Made by a program: the position numbers and the translations under genes | Notes under the pieces: generated by a model | Database searches by the model: none | The model's input: the letters and a program-made list of their open reading frames with translations, nothing else | What the model was told of the DNA's origin: nothing | Part shown: positions 44,101 to 51,034 of the stretch, piece after piece | Numbering within the stretch: position 1 is the first letter of the stretch | How the letters are laid out: each line of letters starts with the position of its first letter | Assembly (NCBI GenBank): GCA_964472715.1 | Contig: CAYYMT010000003.1 | Coordinates: 1-61,538 of the forward strand | Origin: JAFGTP01 sp964472715 | GTDB lineage: Bacteria > Fidelibacterota > UBA2242 > JAFGTP01 | Direction of reading: 5' to 3' | Length of the DNA stretch: 61,538 bases

Positions 44101-44958
44101 GAAGATCAGGACTTCTTGGATTTTATGCTTCTCACAAATTTCAAGGATCTTGTCATCTATAGGAGTAATATCTTTAATATCCAGAACTTCTTCACCGGTT
44201 TCAGGATCAACAAGACTTTCCGCCAGGGATTTACCAAAATATTTCTTTTTACTGCCGGAGAGTGTGACTTTTTCACCTATACCAAAAAGTTTCAGGATGT
44301 CTTCATTAGTGGGATAGCCGATGGCTCTTAAAAGGATCGTCGCCGGAAATTTTCGGCGGCGGTCAATAATCGTATTCAGAATATCTTTTGAATCAATGAC
44401 AAAGTCTACCCAGGAACCGCGAAAAGGAATCACACGGCAGGTATAAATCTTTTTACCGTTGGTGTGTTCACCTTCGTCAAAGAAAACTCCGGGGGACCGT
44501 TGCAGCTGCGAGACAATAATTCTTTCGGCGCCGTTAATGACAAATGTTCCTTTATCAGTCATTAAAGGAATATTACCAAAAAAGATGTCCTGTTCAATGC
44601 CGGCGGTGTATTCGCCTTTTTCTCCGCCTTCTTCACTGACGTGCAGCACCAGCCTTACTTTTAAAGGAACCGTGTAACTTACACCCCGGTCGATACATTC
44701 GCTAATGGAATATCTTTCTTCACCGAGCGAGTAATATTTGAATTCCAATTTATAATTCCCATGGGAATCTTCAATGGGAAAAATGTTATTAAAAGCTGCT
44801 TGTAATCCAACATCCTTACGCGCTTGTGGCGGAATTTTCCTCTGCAGGAAATGCTCAAAGGCGTGCGTTTGAATAGCTAAAAGATCGGGCATAACTTCAG
44901 TAACACCGATCTTAGCAAAACTTTGGCGTTTGATGTGATTATCTTGAGTGATACCCAA
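41176..44958 (-). CDS. rpoB: DNA-directed RNA polymerase subunit beta
   Basis: Forms half of the catalytic cleft. The 1260 residues include the rifampicin region [20 protein letters not shown] followed by [13 protein letters not shown], the segment [14 protein letters not shown], and the C-terminal [15 protein letters not shown] and [20 protein letters not shown]. The main rifampicin contacts (Gln513, Asp516, His526, Arg529, Ser531 in Escherichia coli numbering) are conserved; position 515 is His instead of Met. It is separated from rplL by 98 bases with a hairpin. Confidence 0.99.
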   Translation of the reverse strand: [1260 protein letters not shown]

Positions 44959-44983
44959 AGATAAATCTCCTTATTTAATATTT

Positions 44984-45010
44984 ACTGCCCTTTTGGAAAA
45001 AAAGGGCAGT
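44984..45010 (-). promoter_or_regulatory. Hairpin between rplL and rpoB (attenuator or processing site)
   Basis: CTGCCCTTTT and AAAAGGGCAG pair around a short loop in the 98-base gap after rplL. On the minus strand the stem is followed by AAATATTA rather than a T run, so full termination is unlikely. A partial terminator or RNase III site sits at the same place in Escherichia coli and lowers rpoBC expression relative to L7/L12. Confidence 0.6.
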
Positions 45011-45056
45011 TTAGTTGTCTATTTAAAGAATGATCTTCTGTACAAAAGCGTAGAAA

Positions 45057-45437
45057 TTATTTGATTTCTACTGTAGCGCCAGCTTCTTCCAGCTGTTTTT
45101 TCAGATCTTCGGCTTCTTCTTTTGGTAGACCTTCTTTTACCGGGTTCGGTGCGCCGTCAACCAGGGCTTTGGCTTCTTTTAAACCAAGGCTGGTTACAGC
45201 TCTTACAACTTTAATAACACCAATTTTCTTAGCGCCAGCTTCTTTTAATACAACGTCAAATTCAGTTTGTTCTTCAGCCTGTTCGCCACCTGCTGCGGGC
45301 ATTGCGCCGGCAACGGCTACCGGAGCAGCTGCTTCAACACCGAATTTATCTTCGATTTCTTTAATGAGTTCTGAGATTTCCAGCATATTTGCATTTTCTA
45401 AATATTCCAGTACATCTGCTCTTTTGATTTCAGCCAT
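45057..45437 (-). CDS. rplL: 50S ribosomal protein L7/L12 (bL12)
   Basis: Stalk protein that recruits GTPase factors, present in several copies per ribosome. The 126 residues have an N-terminal dimerisation helix pair, an Ala/Pro/Gly-rich hinge (about 35-50), and the globular C-terminal domain with KKIGVIKVVRAVTSLGLKEA and KALVDGAP. It follows rplJ by 45 bases. Confidence 0.98.
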   Translation of the reverse strand: MAEIKRADVLEYLENANMLEISELIKEIEDKFGVEAAAPVAVAGAMPAAGGEQAEEQTEFDVVLKEAGAKKIGVIKVVRAVTSLGLKEAKALVDGAPNPVKEGLPKEEAEDLKKQLEEAGATVEIK

Positions 45438-45482
45438 TTTAAGTTTTCCTCCATCTGTTCAAAATATGATTTATTTTTGTTT

Positions 45483-46007
45483 TTATGATTCTTTTTTGTC
45501 TTCTAAAGCTTTTAATACATTCAGAACATTGCGCATGGATGCCTGTAGTACATTGACCATATTGGTCATCGGCGCGTTCAGTGTTCTGGCGAATTTTGCG
45601 ATTAATTCGTCTCTTGTCGGCAGGTCTGCGATTGTAGCGACCTTTTCCCTGTCAAACTGTTGTCCTTCAAAAATACATCCGGTGACTTTGAGTACGTCAA
45701 GTTTATTGTCTTTTATAAAATCTTTTAGTATTCGGGCCGGCATAACAGGGTCTTCACTTGCAAAGGCAATCGCCATTTGGCCATCCATTAATTTCTCAAA
45801 ATTTTCATAACCGGCTTCTTCACCGGCAATTTTGGTGAGTGTTTTTTTAACAACTTTGTACTCGACATTGTTTTTAAAAAACTCACCTCTAAGTTTGTTC
45901 ATCAGCTCGACATTCAGACCTTTATAGTCGGTGAAGTAGACTGCCTCTGCTTTTTCAAACTTTTCTTTGGTTTCAGCTACTATTTGTATATTCTGTGGAT
46001 TTGGCAT
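45483..46007 (-). CDS. rplJ: 50S ribosomal protein L10 (uL10)
   Basis: Stalk base that binds L12 dimers. The 174 residues begin with the family-like stretch KEKFEKAEAVYFTDYKGLNV and end in a helix that would hold L12. The ATG overlaps the rplA stop by one base (TAATG), so there is no long L10 leader of the kind seen in many bacteria; autoregulation, if present, must act elsewhere. Confidence 0.97.
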   Translation of the reverse strand: MPNPQNIQIVAETKEKFEKAEAVYFTDYKGLNVELMNKLRGEFFKNNVEYKVVKKTLTKIAGEEAGYENFEKLMDGQMAIAFASEDPVMPARILKDFIKDNKLDVLKVTGCIFEGQQFDREKVATIADLPTRDELIAKFARTLNAPMTNMVNVLQASMRNVLNVLKALEDKKES

Positions 46008-46720
46008 TATGACTCCTTAATCCTTTTTTTGACGGATGATATTGAAAGTTTATCGATTTTAATGCCAGGTCCCATGGTTGATGTTAAACAGATCCGTCTT
46101 ACATAAGCGCCTTTGACAGCATTGGGACGTTTCTTTTCCAGCTCAGACATCAGCGTGTTAATATTTTCACCGAGCATTTCCTCGTTAAAAGATTTTTTAC
46201 CGACGGGAACGTGGACAATACCATGTTTATCGACTCGATATTCAACACGACCGGCTTTGATCTCTTTGACTGCTTTTCCAATGTCATTTGTCAAGGTCCC
46301 GCTCTTGGGGCTGGGCATCAAACCTTTTGGCCCCAACACACGTCCGAGTTTACCAACTTTTCCCATGGCGTCGGGTGTACAAACCACGACATCCATTTCC
46401 GACCAACCATCTTCGATCTTTTCAACAAACTCATCCAATCCGACAAAATCTGCTCCAGCTTCTTTCGCTTCGTCCACTTTGGATTTAGTCAGTACCAATA
46501 CTTTTACTTCTTTTCCGGTTCCGTTTGGATAGGAAACCGTACCGCGAACATTTTGATCTGCGTGTCTGGGGTCTACTCCGAGATTTACATGCATCTCAAC
46601 TGTTTCATCAAATTTTGCACCTTCCAAATCTTTTAAAAGAGAAATAGCTTCGGTTAGTGGATACAGTTTTGTTCTGTCAACTTTGTTTCGATTATTAATA
46701 TGTCTTTTTGATATTTTCAT
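46007..46720 (-). CDS. rplA: 50S ribosomal protein L1 (uL1)
   Basis: L1-stalk protein that controls E-site tRNA release and represses its operon in Escherichia coli. The 237 residues include the signature KVGKLGRVLGPKGLMPSPKS and GTLTNDIGKAVKEIKAGRVE. Typical length. It lies 13 bases after rplK. Confidence 0.98.
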   Translation of the reverse strand: MKISKRHINNRNKVDRTKLYPLTEAISLLKDLEGAKFDETVEMHVNLGVDPRHADQNVRGTVSYPNGTGKEVKVLVLTKSKVDEAKEAGADFVGLDEFVEKIEDGWSEMDVVVCTPDAMGKVGKLGRVLGPKGLMPSPKSGTLTNDIGKAVKEIKAGRVEYRVDKHGIVHVPVGKKSFNEEMLGENINTLMSELEKKRPNAVKGAYVRRICLTSTMGPGIKIDKLSISSVKKRIKES

Positions 46721-46733
46721 ATATCAAGTCCTT

Positions 46734-47159
46734 TTATTCTTTGACCAGTAAACCCATACTTCTGGCAGTTCCTTTTATCATTTCCATCGCCGCTTCAACC
46801 GTATGAGCATTCAAATCTTCCATTTTTGTTTCTGCGATTTCTTTTACTGCTTCCAGGCTTACTGTACCGACTTTGGTTTTGTTTGGTACACCAGATCCCT
46901 TATCCAGATTTGCAGCTTTTTTCAATAAAACAGCAGCAGGTGGTGTTTTTGTAATAAAAGTAAAGGAACGATCCGCAAAAACTGTTATTTCCACAGGTAT
47001 AATATACCCGATCTTGTCTTTGGTTTTTGCATTGAAGGCCTTACAGAATTCCATGATATTTAAACCATGTTGTCCCAGTGCAGGGCCTACCGGTGGTGAC
47101 GGATTCGCTTTTCCACCTTCTATCTGCAATTTAATTACTGTTAATACTTTTTTTGCCAT
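46734..47159 (-). CDS. rplK: 50S ribosomal protein L11 (uL11)
   Basis: Base of the factor-binding centre. The 141 residues have the N-terminal domain with GGKANPSPPVGPALGQHGLN (thiostrepton region) and the rRNA-binding C-terminal domain with KMEDLNAHTVEAAMEMIKGT. Follows nusG by eight bases. Confidence 0.98.
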   Translation of the reverse strand: MAKKVLTVIKLQIEGGKANPSPPVGPALGQHGLNIMEFCKAFNAKTKDKIGYIIPVEITVFADRSFTFITKTPPAAVLLKKAANLDKGSGVPNKTKVGTVSLEAVKEIAETKMEDLNAHTVEAAMEMIKGTARSMGLLVKE

Positions 47160-47167
47160 TGTACAAC

Positions 47168-47695
47168 CTATTTTTCCAGTTCAACTTGTAAAAAATCTAA
47201 TTCTACCGGTGTTGGTCTGCCAAATATACTGACATTGACCTTAAGTTTTTTCTTGTCCTCATTCACATCTTGCACAACACCGCGGAAATCAGCAAAAGGA
47301 CCATCGACAACTTTTACCGGGTCACCCAGTTTGAATGGTACTTTAACCACTTCACGTCCGTCCTTTTTCTCAACTTCACCGAGAACCCGCTTTACTTCAG
47401 AGGGACTCAGAGGCACAGGCTCGCCTTTCGGGCCTGCAAAACTTATAACACCATTGGTATTTTCTATCAAATAACGAGTTTCTTTGGTTACTTCCATTTT
47501 GACCAGCATATAACCGGGGAAAAAGAGTTTGTTGCGAACTTTCTTTTTCCCATCCTTCATTTCCGTAACCTTTTCCGATGGTGCTAACACTTCCGGAATC
47601 AATTCACTTAATCCGGCAAGTTTCGCCTCCATCTGGATGGCTTCCTTGATCTTACGTTCTTTTCCGGATAATATTTTTAATACATACCAATTCAT
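47168..47695 (-). CDS. nusG: Transcription termination/antitermination factor NusG
   Basis: Binds RNA polymerase and links it to ribosomes or Rho. The 175 residues have the NGN domain starting MNWYVLKILSGKERKIKEAI, with KVRNKLFFPGYMLVKMEVT, and a C-terminal KOW domain with LGDPVKVVDGPFADFRGVVQ. Typical length. Between secE (six bases) and rplK. Confidence 0.98.
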   Translation of the reverse strand: MNWYVLKILSGKERKIKEAIQMEAKLAGLSELIPEVLAPSEKVTEMKDGKKKVRNKLFFPGYMLVKMEVTKETRYLIENTNGVISFAGPKGEPVPLSPSEVKRVLGEVEKKDGREVVKVPFKLGDPVKVVDGPFADFRGVVQDVNEDKKKLKVNVSIFGRPTPVELDFLQVELEK

Positions 47696-47701
47696 AATAG
47701 C

Positions 47702-47884
47702 CTATAATATAAAATGAATTATCCTGGATAAAATTAAATCAACAACAAATAGAAAGGCTGCCAGCATAAATGATAATGACAGCACAACCAATGTCGAACC
47801 TTTCAATTCTTCAGTGGAAGGCCATGACACTTTTTTCATCTCAAAAACGACATCTTCAAAAAATTTTTTAATTTTATTAATCAT
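47702..47884 (-). CDS. secE: Preprotein translocase subunit SecE
   Basis: Small clamp of the SecY channel. The 60 residues have an amphipathic helix with VVFEMKKVSWPSTEELKGST, the family signature, then one transmembrane helix (about 33-53). The single-spanning form is usual outside Enterobacteria. It lies between tRNA-Trp and nusG. Confidence 0.97.
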   Translation of the reverse strand: MINKIKKFFEDVVFEMKKVSWPSTEELKGSTLVVLSLSFMLAAFLFVVDLILSRIIHFIL

Positions 47885-47919
47885 TTATTTTCACTTTCCT
47901 GCTTAACACTTTAAAAAAG

Positions 47920-47992
47920 CAGGTGAGGCAGGAATCGAACCCGCAGCCCTCGGTTTTGGAGACCGATGCTCTGCCAATTGAGCTACTCACCT
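47920..47992 (-). tRNA. tRNA-Trp (anticodon CCA)
   Basis: A 73-nt tRNA. Acceptor arms AGGTGAG and CTCACCT pair perfectly, discriminator G, anticodon loop CTCCAAA with anticodon CCA, T arm with GGTTCGATTCC. CCA end not encoded. It lies between rpmG and secE, a place conserved in many bacteria. Confidence 0.97.
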
Positions 47993-48002
47993 TTTATGCT
48001 AT

Positions 48003-48152
48003 TTATCGTGTTTCTTTATGAATCGTGTGTTTTTTGCAAGACGGGCAGTATTTCTTGTACTCTACTCGTTTCGGCTGGTTACGCTTATTCTTGTCTGTTG
48101 TATAGTTTCTGCGTTTACACTCATCACATGCTAATCTAATTAAATCGCGCAT
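48003..48152 (-). CDS. rpmG: 50S ribosomal protein L33 (bL33), zinc-binding form
   Basis: A 49-residue large-subunit protein: MRDLIRLACDECKRRNYTTD, then the C-terminal part with KKYCPSCKKHTIHKETR. Cys9, Cys12, Cys36 and Cys39 form the C+ zinc site. It lies 17 bases after tuf copy 2 and 10 bases before tRNA-Trp. Confidence 0.97.
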   Translation of the reverse strand: MRDLIRLACDECKRRNYTTDKNKRNQPKRVEYKKYCPSCKKHTIHKETR

Positions 48153-48169
48153 CTATCATTTACCTTTTA

Positions 48170-49360
48170 TTACTCAACGATTTCAGTTACAACACCAGCA
48201 CCAACTGTTCTGCCACCTTCACGAATCGCAAATCTTAATCCTTCTTCCATGGCGATTTCGCTGATCAGTTCGACATCCATTGTGATATTATCACCAGGCA
48301 TTACCATTTCAACGCCTTCAGGAAGGGTAACTGATCCGGTTACGTCAGTTGTTCTGAAATAAAACTGAGGTCTGTAACCTTTGAAGAATGGTGTATGTCT
48401 ACCACCTTCGTCTTTTTTCAATACGTATACTTCACCTTTAAACTTGGTATGAGGGGTGATACTTCCCGGTTTGGCGATGACCATTCCGCGCTGTAAAAAT
48501 TCTTTGTCAACACCTCTCAAAAGCAGACCTACATTGTCGCCGGCTTGTCCCTGATCCAACAGTTTGCGGAACATTTCAACTCCGGTAATGACTGTTTTTT
48601 CGTGGGCGCCAAGTCCGATAATTTCCGCTTCATCCCCAACTTTGATAATTCCACGGTCGATTTTACCGGTTCCTACTGTTCCACGGCCTGTGATGGAGAA
48701 AACATCTTCTACCGGCATCAGGAATGGTTTATCGGTTTCTCTTTCCGGTTCCGGAATATAATTATCAAGGGCGTCTACCAGGTCTTTGACCGGTTTGATC
48801 TTGTCGGCATCATCAGGATTGTTCAACGCTTCCAGAGCGCTTCCCTGGATTACCGGTACATCATCACCCGGAAATTCATATTTGTCAAGCAGTTCCCGGA
48901 TTTCCATTTCCACCAGTTCCAGCAGTTCTTCATCGTCTACCATATCAGTTTTGTTCATGAATACGACGATCGCAGGTACATTTACCTGGCGGGCCAGCAG
49001 GATGTGTTCCCGTGTCTGGGGCATGGGGCCGTCAAAAGCGGATACTACCAGGATTGCTCCGTCCATCTGGGCGGCGCCGGTAATCATATTTTTGATATAG
49101 TCAGCGTGTCCCGGACAATCTACGTGGGCGTAGTGACGGTTGGCTGATTCATATTCCACGTGGGCGGTATTAATTGTAATGCCACGTTCTCTTTCTTCAG
49201 GCGCGTTATCAATACTGTCAAAACTACGCGCTTCTGCTAAACCATCGCTATTCAATATCAATGTCATTGCCGCTGTCAGGGTGGTTTTACCATGATCAAC
49301 GTGTCCGATTGTTCCTACGTTTACGTGCGGCTTTGTTCTTTGAAATGTTTCTTTAGCCAT
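48170..49360 (-). CDS. tuf: Elongation factor Tu, copy 2 (tRNA-linked copy)
   Basis: Same 396-residue protein as the copy at 32627-33817, with all GTP-binding motifs (GHVDHGKT, DCPGHADY, NKTD). It lies in the tufB position: four tRNA genes upstream and rpmG-tRNA-Trp-secE downstream. Identity at DNA level, including the 18 bases before the ATG, points to recent gene conversion. Both copies are intact, so gene dosage rather than divergence seems to be kept. Confidence 0.98.
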   Translation of the reverse strand: MAKETFQRTKPHVNVGTIGHVDHGKTTLTAAMTLILNSDGLAEARSFDSIDNAPEERERGITINTAHVEYESANRHYAHVDCPGHADYIKNMITGAAQMDGAILVVSAFDGPMPQTREHILLARQVNVPAIVVFMNKTDMVDDEELLELVEMEIRELLDKYEFPGDDVPVIQGSALEALNNPDDADKIKPVKDLVDALDNYIPEPERETDKPFLMPVEDVFSITGRGTVGTGKIDRGIIKVGDEAEIIGLGAHEKTVITGVEMFRKLLDQGQAGDNVGLLLRGVDKEFLQRGMVIAKPGSITPHTKFKGEVYVLKKDEGGRHTPFFKGYRPQFYFRTTDVTGSVTLPEGVEMVMPGDNITMDVELISEIAMEEGLRFAIREGGRTVGAGVVTEIVE

Positions 49361-49378
49361 CTTAGAAACTCCTTAGTT
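48170..49378. repeat. Long direct repeat: tuf block 2
   Basis: Counterpart of 32627-33835. At the upstream end the shared sequence reads AACTAAGGAGTTTCTAAG before the ATG; in the other locus AACTAA is the end of fusA, so the tract probably extended from the fusA-tuf locus to this one. Confidence 0.9.
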
Positions 49379-49416
49379 AATTATATCGTTATAAGATATT
49401 TGCTATAAATAACATG

Positions 49417-49488
<72 letters not shown>

Positions 49489-49522
49489 AGAACCAATAAG
49501 ACAATATTTTTAATGTGAAATG

Positions 49523-49593
49523 AGCGAGTGAAGAGGATCGAACTCTCGTCATCGGCTTGGAAGGCCGAGGCTTTACCACTAAGCTACACTCGC
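49523..49593 (-). tRNA. tRNA-Gly (anticodon UCC)
   Basis: A 71-nt tRNA. Acceptor arms GCGAGTG and CACTCGC, anticodon stem TCGGC/GCCGA with loop CTTCCAA (anticodon UCC), T arm GAGTTCGATCC. Discriminator U. Third gene of the cluster. Confidence 0.96.
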
Positions 49594-49604
49594 TTGAAAA
49601 AATG

Positions 49605-49687
49605 TGGGCCGGGATGGATTTGAACCACCGTAGACAATTGCCGGCAGATTTACAGTCTGCTGCCTTTAACCACTCGGCCACCGACCC
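49605..49687 (-). tRNA. tRNA-Tyr (anticodon GUA)
   Basis: An 83-nt class II tRNA with a long variable arm. Acceptor arms GGGTCGG and CCGGCCC, anticodon stem GCAGA/TCTGC with loop CTGTAAA (anticodon GUA), T arm GGTTCAAATCC. Discriminator A. It lies 11 bases before tRNA-Gly. Confidence 0.96.
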
Positions 49688-49778
49688 ATTGAGTTGACAC
49701 TTATTGAAAAATTCTTCTCCCAATCACCACTTCCAATATTGGTATTGGTACATGTCTTTTCGCTATTTCAATTATCCG

Positions 49779-49851
49779 AGCCACCTGCAAGATTCGAACC
49801 CGCGACCTACTGATTACAAATCAGTTGCTCTACCAGCTGAGCTAAGGTGGC
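49779..49851 (-). tRNA. tRNA-Thr (anticodon UGU)
   Basis: A 73-nt tRNA. Acceptor arms GCCACCT and AGGTGGC, anticodon stem ACTGA/TCAGT with loop TTTGTAA (anticodon UGU), T arm GGGTTCGAATC. First gene of the cluster, directly behind the promoter, 91 bases before tRNA-Tyr. Confidence 0.96.
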
Positions 49852-49882
49852 AATTCTTTTTCTATCTTTTTGAAAGCGCGTA

Positions 49883-49911
49883 ATCTTAATGATTTTTTTA
49901 AAATCAGTCAA
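49883..49911 (-). promoter_or_regulatory. Promoter of the tRNA-tuf-rpoBC block
   Basis: TTGACT at 49906-49911, a 17-base spacer and TAAGAT at 49883-49888, followed by a GC-rich discriminator (CGCGC) as seen at stringently controlled stable-RNA promoters. It lies about 30 bases upstream of the first tRNA. It is the strongest candidate for driving the whole minus-strand block. A 7-bp inverted pair, ATGGAAT/ATTCCAT, near 49996-50027 lies further upstream, of unknown meaning. Confidence 0.6.
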
Positions 49912-50077
49912 CAAAAAATTATTTTTTTTTATTTTAATCTCATACAATATAATTCAAATAATTGTTTTAACAGTTAATTATAACTAATTGTATTTATGGA
50001 ATTTTTATTTGTTTTTACATTCCATTAGGTTTAAACTTTACCGATTCTCAAAAAAAAAGATTTAATATGGAGATTTT

Positions 50078-51028
50078 ATGGCAATTCTCATCACCGGTGC
50101 AGCCGGCTTTATCGGATTTCATTTATCAAAAAAACTACTGGAAAACCATCAGGAAGTCATCGGACTGGATAATGTCAATGATTATTATTCCGTGGAATTG
50201 AAAGAAGACCGGCTCAAAATACTCAGGGATTTCAAAAATTTTACTTTTTATAAAAAGGACTTATGTGATTTGGATTCGTTGAAAACAATATTCAAATCCC
50301 ATGATATACGCAAGGTTGTCAATCTGGCCGCCCAGGCCGGTGTGCGTTATTCCCTGACCAATCCCTTTGCTTATCAAAAATCAAATCTTGAAGGCTTCTT
50401 AAATATAATAGAAGTCTCTAAAAATAATAAAGTAGAAAATTTTCTTTATGCCTCCAGCTCCAGTGTCTACGGCAATAACAAAAAACTGCCCTTTTCAACC
50501 AGTGACAATGTTGATCATCCCATTTCCCTCTACGCCGCCACAAAGAAAGCCAATGAACTGATCGCTCATACCTATTCTCATCTTTTTGGCTTGCCGTGCA
50601 GCGGATTTCGCTTTTTTACTGTTTACGGCCCTTATGGACGGCCTGATATGGCACTTTTCATTTTTACCAAAAAAATTCTGGCCGGAGAAACTATCGATGT
50701 CTACAATTACGGAAAAATGAAACGGGACTTTACCTACGTAAAGGATATCTGCGCCGGTTTAATGTCCAGCCTGGATAAGCCCTATGATTATGAAGTTTTT
50801 AATCTGGGCAATCATAAAAGTGAAAACCTGATGGAGTTTATCGGATTGATCGAAAAATATCTTGGTAAAAAAGCTAAAATCAACCTGATGCCAATTCAGC
50901 CCGGCGATGTTCCTGAAACTTACGCCGATATTTCCCGGTCAACAAAAAAACTGGGGTATATGCCGACAACCAATATTGAAGAAGGCATCAAAAAGTTTGT
51001 GGAGTGGTACAGAAACTATTACCGGTAA
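50078..51028 (+). CDS. UDP-glucuronate 4-epimerase-like NAD-dependent sugar epimerase
   Basis: Extended short-chain dehydrogenase that probably interconverts UDP-glucuronate and UDP-galacturonate for surface polysaccharide. In 316 residues: NAD motif GAAGFIG at 7-13, LAAQAGVRYSLTNPFAY, the Ser-Tyr-Lys site with ASSSSVYG near 127 and YAATK at 152-156, and RFFTVYGPYGRPDMA. These loops fit the UDP-glucuronate 4-epimerase group better than GalE, but substrate is inferred. Slightly shorter than usual. Seven bases before the heptose kinase; divergent from the tRNA-tuf block. Confidence 0.88.
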   Translation: MAILITGAAGFIGFHLSKKLLENHQEVIGLDNVNDYYSVELKEDRLKILRDFKNFTFYKKDLCDLDSLKTIFKSHDIRKVVNLAAQAGVRYSLTNPFAYQKSNLEGFLNIIEVSKNNKVENFLYASSSSVYGNNKKLPFSTSDNVDHPISLYAATKKANELIAHTYSHLFGLPCSGFRFFTVYGPYGRPDMALFIFTKKILAGETIDVYNYGKMKRDFTYVKDICAGLMSSLDKPYDYEVFNLGNHKSENLMEFIGLIEKYLGKKAKINLMPIQPGDVPETYADISRSTKKLGYMPTTNIEEGIKKFVEWYRNYYR

Positions 51029-51034
51029 TTAATT

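Noticed and set aside
43729..44331. A 200-codon plus-strand frame inside rpoB
   Set aside because: It is antisense to conserved rpoB coding sequence and has no independent start signals.
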